Made by a program: the position numbers and the translations under genes. Below, in pieces: positions 1 through 7,584 of a stretch of DNA of 7,584 bases. The first letter of the stretch is position 1; every line of letters begins with the position of its first letter. The stretch comes from an uncultured Pseudomonadota bacterium. GTDB lineage: Bacteria > Pseudomonadota > Gammaproteobacteria > Steroidobacterales > Steroidobacteraceae. The stretch spans positions 1-7,584 of the forward strand of contig CAMLGF010000109.1 of the NCBI GenBank assembly GCA_946479515.1. Reading direction: 5' to 3'. The notes under the pieces were generated by a model, which made no database searches, was not told the DNA's origin, and saw only the letters and a list, made by a program, of their open reading frames with translations.

Positions 1-3299
<3,299 letters not shown>

Positions 3300-3322
3300 A
3301 GCGAAAGCCTGCGACAGCTCGC

Positions 3323-3341
3323 GGCCGGTCGATGACCGGCC
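3323..3341 (+). repeat. Perfect inverted repeat just downstream of rpoC
   Basis: GGCCGGTC (3323-3330) and GACCGGCC (3334-3341) are perfect 8-base complements separated by GAT, giving a compact hairpin starting 24 bases after the rpoC stop. No T-run follows, so alone it is not an intrinsic terminator. Its left arm GGCCGGTC recurs as the left arm of the terminator at 3360-3367, so the two hairpins share sequence and could exchange partners. It may protect the mRNA 3' end or assist termination; that is inference. Confidence 0.7.
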
Positions 3342-3357
3342 CGTGAGCGGCGATCAC

Positions 3358-3388
3358 AAGGCCGGTCCCGAGAGGGGCCGGCCTTTTT
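3358..3388 (+). terminator. Intrinsic terminator of the rpoBC operon
   Basis: A 12-base-pair stem forms between 3358-3369 and 3374-3385, with one G-U pair (T3366 with G3377) and a GAGA tetraloop of the GNRA type closed by C-G. The stem core is GGCCGG/CCGGCC, and a run of five T (3384-3388) overlaps the end of the stem. It lies 58 bases past the rpoC stop. On the opposite strand no U-tract would follow the stem, so it should act only on + strand transcripts. It separates rpoC from the following SapC-family gene, which therefore probably needs its own promoter. Confidence 0.92.
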
Positions 3389-3458
3389 CATGGGCGGCCC
3401 GTGGCGGGACCGGGCCGGGTAGGGTTCTTTACGGCCGCATCGTGTAACCTGCGCCGCC

Positions 3459-4190
3459 ATGGCCAATCACGTACCGCTCGACAACATCACCCACAAGAAC
3501 CTGCGCGTCCGCACGCAACATGGCGCCGCGTTGGGCGAAAACGTGGGATCCGTGCCCACCTTTCTCACCGAGTTCGCCGACATCCAGCGCGAGTACCCGA
3601 TCTTCTTCCGGCGTGACAAGAACGGTGACTACTACGCGGTGGCGCTGCTGGGTTTCGCGCCCGACGAGAACCTGTTCCTCGACGGCGACCGCTGGGACGC
3701 CACCTACGTGCCGGGCATCGTCGCGCGCGGTCCGTTCCTGATCGGCTTCCAGGAGCGGCAGGAGGGCGCCGAGGTGTTCCGCGATCCCGTCATGCACATC
3801 GACATGGACCATCCGGGCGTCAATGAGACCGAGGGCGAGCGGGTATTCCTCGAGCAGGGCGGACATAGCCCCTACCTGCAACGCATGACGCGCATCCTGG
3901 GCGGCATCAACGATGGCCATGCCATCAGCAAGGCGATGTTCGAGGCCTTCCTCGCGCACGACCTGATCGCGCCGGTGGCGCTGGAAGTGAAGATCACCGG
4001 CAGCGAGCCCGTGAACCTGCAGGGTTTCTACACCATCGAGCGCGAGAAGCTGGCCGGCCTGGACTCGGCCAAGCTGCACGAGCTGCATCGAGCCGGGTTC
4101 CTGCATGGCGCCTACCTCGTCCTGGCCTCGCACGGGACGCTGAACAAGCTGATCGAGCGCAAGGTGAAGAGGGTCAGGGCGGCGGCCTGA
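3459..4190 (+). CDS. SapC family protein
   Basis: This 243-residue protein resembles the SapC family (Pfam SapC, named after an S-layer-associated locus) along its full length. Recognised landmarks are the N-terminal NHVPLDNITHKNLRV, IQREYPIFFR (42-51), ENLFLDGDRWDATYVP (70-85), PFLIGF (92-97), HIDMDHPGVNETEGE (113-127), GFYTIEREKLAGLD (from 189) and a basic tail. It has no signal peptide and no membrane span, so it is probably cytoplasmic. Its biochemical role is not established. Homologues in Caulobacterales, Xanthomonadales and relatives often sit beside tryptophan-halogenase-like genes, cupin-like genes and TonB-dependent receptors, none of which is here. The start fits the family N-terminus. 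However, no clear Shine-Dalgarno precedes ATG 3459, and no good promoter was found in the 70-base gap after the rpoC terminator. An imperfect -10-like TGTAAC at 3443-3448 would place the transcript start almost at the ATG. Family assignment is from memory. Confidence 0.85.
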   Translation: MANHVPLDNITHKNLRVRTQHGAALGENVGSVPTFLTEFADIQREYPIFFRRDKNGDYYAVALLGFAPDENLFLDGDRWDATYVPGIVARGPFLIGFQERQEGAEVFRDPVMHIDMDHPGVNETEGERVFLEQGGHSPYLQRMTRILGGINDGHAISKAMFEAFLAHDLIAPVALEVKITGSEPVNLQGFYTIEREKLAGLDSAKLHELHRAGFLHGAYLVLASHGTLNKLIERKVKRVRAAA

Positions 4191-4352
4191 GAGCCGCGCA
4201 CGGAGGCCGCAGGGCCATCCGACTGCCATTTGCGCAAGCCGGGCCTTCGGCGGGACCGCTTCGGCCGCCCACGATGGGCGGGGAGGACGAGGCGAGCGGG
4301 ACCTGGACAGGTCACTGTCCCACAAGGCTTTTTGCCGCGTCGCAGCAGTCCG
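4191..4352. other. Non-coding spacer between the SapC-family gene and the rpsL promoter
   Basis: No credible gene was found here. The stretch is rich in short GC-rich inverted repeats. A stem joins GGCGG (4249-4253) and an inner CCG (4256-4258) to CGG (4262-4264) and CCGCC (4265-4269), with unpaired GA on the left arm. It competes with a perfect 7-base hairpin, CCGCCCA (4265-4271) with TGGGCGG (4275-4281), loop CGA. Neither has a T-run. A further palindromic cluster lies at 4298-4321, and a run of five T at 4329-4333. The SapC-family transcript presumably ends in this interval, but no textbook intrinsic terminator is visible. Confidence 0.6.
4298..4321. repeat. Overlapping inverted repeats upstream of the rpsL promoter
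   Basis: Three mutually exclusive stems overlap: GACCT/AGGTC (4300-4304 with 4309-4313), GGACAG/CTGTCC around a GTCA loop (4305-4310 with 4315-4320), and an outer GGGAC/GTCCC (4298-4302 with 4317-4321). The block ends 31 bases upstream of the -35 box. A five-T run begins 9 bases after the second stem, which is too far for a standard intrinsic terminator. It could help end the upstream transcript or bind a dimeric regulator. Neither is supported beyond the symmetry. Confidence 0.45.
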
Positions 4353-4381
4353 TTGACACCCCCCGGTCACATACCTAGAAT
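4353..4381 (+). promoter_or_regulatory. Sigma-70 promoter of the str operon (rpsL-rpsG-fusA-tuf)
   Basis: A perfect -35 box TTGACA (4353-4358) is separated by exactly 17 bases from the -10 box TAGAAT (4376-4381, five of six consensus). Transcription should start near 4388, giving a leader of about 118 nt. The discriminator just after the -10 box (CGCCGG, 4382-4387) is strongly GC-rich, as at ribosomal promoters subject to stringent (ppGpp/DksA) repression. That control is inferred by analogy. Confidence 0.88.
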
Positions 4382-4387
4382 CGCCGG

Positions 4388-4505
4388 CCTTTGTCGCCCT
4401 ACCCCTTGAACGGGAAGGGCGGAAATTGCGGATGAATGCGCCGGGCCGACTCCCCACAAAGGGTCGGCCCGGTGTTTCTTCATCCCACCCAACACTGGAG
4501 CAAGC
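4388..4505 (+). promoter_or_regulatory. Structured 5' leader of the rpsL transcript
   Basis: This is the predicted untranslated leader from the inferred start near 4388 to the rpsL ATG. It contains a first stem-loop (CGCCCT 4395-4400 with AGGGCG 4416-4421, plus an inner CCC/GGG) and a second, terminator-like one at 4438-4475. The first seven transcribed bases, CCTTTGT (4388-4394), are exactly complementary to ACAAAGG (4456-4462) in the second hairpin's loop. A pseudoknot stacked directly on the first stem is therefore possible. The rpsL Shine-Dalgarno GGAG is at 4497-4500. A leader of this form could regulate the operon by attenuation. I do not recognise it as a named riboswitch or leader family. 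Confidence 0.6.
4438..4480 (+). terminator. Terminator-like hairpin in the rpsL leader (putative attenuator)
   Basis: CCGGGCCGAC (4441-4450) pairs perfectly with GTCGGCCCGG (4463-4472) around a 12-base loop. The stem can be extended by three further pairs (4438-4440 with 4473-4475, two of them G-U). A moderately T-rich tract, TGTTTCTT (4473-4480), overlaps the end of the extended stem and continues past it. The hairpin lies downstream of the rpsL promoter and upstream of its ribosome binding site, so it must be read through for the str operon to be expressed. It could be an attenuator, or simply block read-through from the SapC-family gene. Its position after the promoter favours a regulatory role. 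Confidence 0.7.
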
Positions 4506-4880
4506 ATGGCCACGACGAGCCAGTTGATCGCGAAGCCGCGTCGCATCAACAAAGAGAAGACGAAAGTACCGGCGCTCAACGCGTCACCGCAGAAGCGCGG
4601 CGTTTGCACGCGCGTGTACGCGACGACCCCGAAGAAGCCGAACTCGGCCATGCGCAAGGTGGCGCGCGTCCGTCTCGTCAATGGTTTCGAAGTCACCTCG
4701 TACATCGGCGGTGAAGGCCACAATCTCCAGGAGCACTCGGTGGTGCTCATCCGCGGCGGTCGCGTCAAGGACCTGCCCGGCGTTCGTTATCACACGGTGC
4801 GCGGCACGCTCGACTGTGCCGGCGTCAACAATCGCAAGCAGGGCCGTTCCAAGTACGGCGCCAAGCGCGCGAAGAAATAA
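4506..4880 (+). CDS. rpsL: 30S ribosomal protein S12
   Basis: S12 sits at the decoding centre of the small subunit and influences tRNA selection accuracy. The 124-residue product has the same length as E. coli S12 and aligns with it throughout, including [41 protein letters not shown] and [17 protein letters not shown]. The streptomycin-related positions K43 and K88 are both wild-type lysine, and D89, the residue methylthiolated in E. coli, is present. The N-terminal extension (residues 8-27) is the most divergent part. ATG 4506 is preceded by GGAG at 4497-4500 with a 5-base spacer. It is the first gene of the str operon, downstream of a strong promoter and structured leader, and its TAA stop is only 13 bases from rpsG. 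Confidence 0.99.
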   Translation: MATTSQLIAKPRRINKEKTKVPALNASPQKRGVCTRVYATTPKKPNSAMRKVARVRLVNGFEVTSYIGGEGHNLQEHSVVLIRGGRVKDLPGVRYHTVRGTLDCAGVNNRKQGRSKYGAKRAKK

Positions 4881-4893
4881 CAGGTAGTCAGGT

Positions 4894-5373
4894 ATGTCAC
4901 GTCGCGCCCAAGCCCCCGTCCGCCACATCCTGCCGGACCCGAAATTCAACAACGACATGCTGGCCAAGTTCATGAACGTGGTCATGCAGAGCGGCAAGAA
5001 GTCCGCCGCCGAGCGCATCATCTACGGTGCCATCGATCGCATCGTCGAGAAGACCGGCAAGCAGAACACGGACGCCGTGGCGCTGCTCACCACGGCGCTC
5101 GACAACGTCAAGCCGGTGGTCGAAGTGAAGTCGCGTCGCGTCGGCGGCGCCACCTACCAGGTGCCGGTCGAAGTGCGTGCGCAGCGCCGCCAGACGCTGG
5201 CCATGCGCTGGCTCATCGAGGCCGCGCGCGATCGCAGCGAGAAGTCCATGGCGTTCCGCCTGGCGCACGAGCTCATGGATGCCGCCGAGAACCGCGGCGC
5301 CGCCGTGCGCAAGCGCGAAGACACGCATCGCATGGCCGAAGCCAACAAGGCGTTCGCTCACTACCGCTGGTAA
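4894..5373 (+). CDS. rpsG: 30S ribosomal protein S7
   Basis: S7 is a primary 16S rRNA-binding protein that nucleates assembly of the 30S head and lies near the E site. In E. coli it also represses str-operon translation. The 159-residue product shows [48 protein letters not shown] and the terminal [14 protein letters not shown]. Ending at HYRW matches most bacterial S7 proteins and lacks the C-terminal extension of E. coli K-12 S7. A small insertion relative to E. coli is visible around [13 protein letters not shown] (residues 53-65). The 13-base gap after rpsL holds only a weak AGG (4882-4884) as Shine-Dalgarno, which suggests translation partly coupled to rpsL. The gap is far too short for the structured S7-binding intercistronic region known in E. 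coli. Confidence 0.99.
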   Translation: MSRRAQAPVRHILPDPKFNNDMLAKFMNVVMQSGKKSAAERIIYGAIDRIVEKTGKQNTDAVALLTTALDNVKPVVEVKSRRVGGATYQVPVEVRAQRRQTLAMRWLIEAARDRSEKSMAFRLAHELMDAAENRGAAVRKREDTHRMAEANKAFAHYRW

Positions 5374-5397
5374 TCGCAAGGCGCTGGTAGACATTTC

Positions 5398-7485
5398 ATG
5401 CCCCGCGCCACGCCCATCGAGCGCTACAGGAACATCGGCATTTCGGCGCACATCGACGCCGGAAAGACGACGACCACCGAGCGCATCCTTTTCTACACGG
5501 GCGTCTCGCACAAGATCGGCGAGGTCCATGACGGCGCGGCCGTCATGGACTACATGGAACAGGAACAGGAACGCGGCATCACGATCACGTCCGCGGCGAC
5601 CACCTGCTTCTGGAAGGGGATGGAAAAGAACTTCCCCGAACACCGCATCAACATCATCGACACGCCCGGGCACGTCGACTTCACCATCGAAGTCGAGCGC
5701 AGCTTGCGCGTGCTCGACTCGGCGGTAGCGCTGTTCGATTCGGTCGCGGGCGTGCAGCCGCAGTCCGAGACGGTGTGGCGGCAGATGAACCGCTACAACG
5801 TGCCGCGCATCGCCTTCGTCAACAAGATGGATCGCGCCGGCGCCGATTTCCTGCGCGTCTGCGAGATGATCCGCTCGCGCCTGCGCGCCAATCCCGTGCC
5901 CATCCAGCTGCCCATCGGCGCCGAGGATGCCTTCGAGGGGGTCATCGACCTCATCAGGATGAAGGCTATCTACTGGGACATGGAAACCCAGGGCATGAAA
6001 TTCGAGTACCGGGACATCCCGGCCGAACTCAAGGCCCAGGCCGAGGAATACCGCGCCAGGATGATCGAGGCCGCGGCCGAGGGCGATGACGCGCTCACCG
6101 ACAAGTTCCTGAACGGCACGGCGCTCTCAGACGACGAGATCAAGCGCGGCCTCAAGGCGCGCGCGCTCAAGAACGACATCGTGCTGTGCATGTGCGGCAC
6201 GGCGTTCAAGAACAAGGGCGTGCAGGCGCTGCTCGACGCGGTCATCGAATTCATGCCGTCGCCGGTGGAGATGCCGCCCACCAAGGGCCTGAGCGAGCGT
6301 GGCGACACCATCACGCGCAAGGCCGAGGACGATCAGCCGTTCGCCGCGCTGGCATTCAAGATCCTCAACGATCCCTTCGTCGGCAATCTCACGTTCTTCC
6401 GCGTCTACTCCGGCACGTTGAATTCGGGCGACACGGTGTTCGTGCCGTCGAAGTCGAAGAAGGAGCGCATCGGGCGCCTGCTGCAGATGCACGCCAACGA
6501 GCGCAGCGAGATCAAGGAAGTGCGCGCCGGCGACATCGCCGCCGCCGTGGGCCTCAAGGACGTCTACACCGGCGACACCATCTGCGACCTCGAGAAGGTC
6601 ATCACGCTCGAGAAGATGCAGATTCCGGTGCCGGTGATCTCCGTGGCCGTCGAGCCCAAGACGCAGGCCGACCAGGAGAAGATGAGCCTGGCGTTGCAGC
6701 GTCTCGCCAAGGAAGACCCGTCGTTCCGCGTGTCGACGGACGAGGAGTCTGCGCAGACCATCATCTCGGGCATGGGCGAGCTGCACCTCGAGATCATCGT
6801 CGACCGCATGCGGCGCGAGTTCAAGGTGGAAGCCAACGTCGGCAAGCCGCAGGTCGCGTATCGCGAGACTATCCGCGGCACGGTCGAGAGCGAAGGCAAG
6901 CACGTCAAGCAGTCGGGCGGCCGCGGCCAGTTCGGCCACGTGTGGCTGAAGATCGAGCCGAACGAGCAAGGCAAGGGCAACCAGTTCATCAACGGCATCA
7001 CGGGTGGCTCGGTACCCAAGGAATTCATTCCGGCCGTCGAGAAGGGCATCAAGGAAGCCATCGAGACCGGCGTCATGGCGGGTTATCCCGTGGTGGACTG
7101 CAAGGTCACGCTGTTCGACGGCTCGTACCACGACGTCGACTCCGACGAGATCAGCTTCCGCATGGCCGCCATCTTCGGTTTCAAGGACGGCTTCCGTAAG
7201 GCCAAGCCCGTCATCCTCGAGCCCATCATGAAGGTCGAGGTGGTGACGCCCGAGGAATACATGGGCGACGTGATCGGCGACCTCAATCGCCGCCGCGGCC
7301 AGATCCAGGGCATGGAAGACACGCCGGCCGGCAAGACGGTCACGGCGGAAGTGCCGCTGTCCGAAATGTTCGGTTACGCGACCAACGTGCGCTCGATGAG
7401 CCAGGGTCGCGCGACCTTCACGATGGAATTTTCCAAGTACCTGGAAGTCCCATCGCACATCGCCGATGCGATCATCAACACTTAG
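5398..7485 (+). CDS. fusA: Elongation factor G
   Basis: EF-G is the GTPase that drives translocation of tRNAs and mRNA and, with the recycling factor, splits post-termination ribosomes. The 695 residues cover all five domains. The G domain has P-loop AHIDAGKT (17-24), switch I RGITITS (59-65), DTPGH (88-92) and NKMD (142-145). Domain II follows at about 300-400 and domain III at about 410-485. Domain IV has tip loop SGGRGQFGH (506-514) and the conserved tip histidine H578 in GSYHDVDS. Domain V is at about 610-695. All key residues are intact. The stretch [16 protein letters not shown] (111-126) and parts of domains IV-V differ from common gammaproteobacterial EF-G, where CAVGGVQPQ is usual. 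The gene lies 24 bases after rpsG with no strong Shine-Dalgarno at proper distance (AAGG 5378-5381 is 16 bases from the ATG). It ends with tandem stops TAG TAA. The str-operon position supports the main EF-G rather than a paralogue. Confidence 0.98.
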   Translation: MPRATPIERYRNIGISAHIDAGKTTTTERILFYTGVSHKIGEVHDGAAVMDYMEQEQERGITITSAATTCFWKGMEKNFPEHRINIIDTPGHVDFTIEVERSLRVLDSAVALFDSVAGVQPQSETVWRQMNRYNVPRIAFVNKMDRAGADFLRVCEMIRSRLRANPVPIQLPIGAEDAFEGVIDLIRMKAIYWDMETQGMKFEYRDIPAELKAQAEEYRARMIEAAAEGDDALTDKFLNGTALSDDEIKRGLKARALKNDIVLCMCGTAFKNKGVQALLDAVIEFMPSPVEMPPTKGLSERGDTITRKAEDDQPFAALAFKILNDPFVGNLTFFRVYSGTLNSGDTVFVPSKSKKERIGRLLQMHANERSEIKEVRAGDIAAAVGLKDVYTGDTICDLEKVITLEKMQIPVPVISVAVEPKTQADQEKMSLALQRLAKEDPSFRVSTDEESAQTIISGMGELHLEIIVDRMRREFKVEANVGKPQVAYRETIRGTVESEGKHVKQSGGRGQFGHVWLKIEPNEQGKGNQFINGITGGSVPKEFIPAVEKGIKEAIETGVMAGYPVVDCKVTLFDGSYHDVDSDEISFRMAAIFGFKDGFRKAKPVILEPIMKVEVVTPEEYMGDVIGDLNRRRGQIQGMEDTPAGKTVTAEVPLSEMFGYATNVRSMSQGRATFTMEFSKYLEVPSHIADAIINT

Positions 7486-7506
7486 TAACTAGCCAGACCC
7501 CTTTTC

Positions 7507-7511
7507 AGGAG
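7507..7511 (+). promoter_or_regulatory. Ribosome binding site of tuf
   Basis: A strong AGGAG lies 9 bases before ATG 7521, within the 35-base fusA-tuf gap. It contrasts with the weak sites before rpsG and fusA and fits the higher EF-Tu requirement. Confidence 0.85.
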
Positions 7512-7520
7512 CCCGCTGTC

Positions 7521-7584
7521 ATGTCGAAGGAAAAGTTTGAACGCACAAAGCCGCACGTGAACGTGGGCACGATTGGCCACGTGG
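7521..7584 (+). CDS. tuf: Elongation factor Tu (3' end cut by window edge)
   Basis: EF-Tu delivers aminoacyl-tRNA to the ribosomal A site as a GTP-bound ternary complex. Only 21 complete codons are inside the window. They read MSKEKFERTKPHVNVGTIGH followed by V, identical to the E. coli EF-Tu N-terminus as I recall it, and stop just before the P-loop DHGK residues would complete. The gene follows fusA by 35 bases, the usual str-operon order, and has a strong AGGAG. Whether it is one of two tuf copies cannot be told here. Confidence 0.96.
   Translation, partial: MSKEKFERTKPHVNVGTIGHV

Noticed and set aside
4265..4281. Hairpin CCGCCCA/TGGGCGG as terminator of the SapC-family gene
   Set aside because: The 7-base stem has no T-run after it (the following bases are G- and A-rich), so it does not qualify as an intrinsic terminator.
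3429..4457. Minus-strand open frame of 342 codons opposite the SapC-family gene
   Set aside because: The + strand SapC-family match is convincing. The antisense product is compositionally biased and would run through the rpsL promoter and leader hairpins.
4632..4772. Streptomycin-resistance substitutions in S12
   Set aside because: Both classical positions (K43 and K88) encode the wild-type lysine.
4897..5673. Minus-strand open frame of 258 codons across rpsG and the start of fusA
   Set aside because: It spans two certain genes and their gap in antisense and shows no recognisable domain.
6127..7458. Long open frame (443 codons) on the minus strand opposite fusA
   Set aside because: It is a shadow of the GC-rich codon usage of fusA. 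The product is low-complexity (rich in His, Arg, Leu, Asp, Val) and resembles no family, while the + strand gene is unambiguous.
7483..7492. Tandem stop codons after fusA (TAG then TAA) as a recoding or read-through signal
   Set aside because: Adjacent stops are a common fail-safe, and nothing downstream encodes an extension; EF-G ends at its expected length.

Overview
This is a high-GC bacterial chromosome segment holding the junction between the RNA polymerase (rif) operon and the streptomycin (str) operon. Everything recognised lies on the + strand: the 3' part of rpoC, a SapC-family gene, rpsL, rpsG, fusA and the first codons of tuf. RpoC, S12, S7 and EF-Tu closely match proteobacterial homologues recalled from memory. 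The SapC-family gene and details of EF-G suggest a gammaproteobacterium in or near Xanthomonadales/Nevskiales/Steroidobacter-like lineages. That placement is inference; no search was run.

Layout: rpoC (1-3299, 5' end outside the window) ends in two hairpins, the second a textbook intrinsic terminator (3358-3388). After a short gap comes a 243-residue SapC-family protein (3459-4190) that is not part of the usual rif-str gene order. The 315-base gap 4191-4505 holds overlapping inverted repeats and a near-consensus sigma-70 promoter (TTGACA, 17 bases, TAGAAT). It also holds a leader of about 118 nt with two stem-loops, the second resembling an intrinsic terminator. Then follow rpsL (4506-4880), rpsG (4894-5373), fusA (5398-7485) and tuf (from 7521), closely spaced and probably one transcript.

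The genes serve the core gene-expression machinery: the RNA polymerase beta' subunit, the decoding-site protein S12, the 30S head protein S7, and the elongation factors EF-G and EF-Tu. No mobile element, CRISPR array, tRNA or rRNA is visible. I see no new multi-gene system. The points worth a second look are the rpsL leader (terminator-like hairpin, with predicted 5'-end complementarity to its loop), the very short rpsL-rpsG gap that leaves no room for an E. coli-type S7 regulatory site, and the SapC-family gene wedged between two highly conserved operons.
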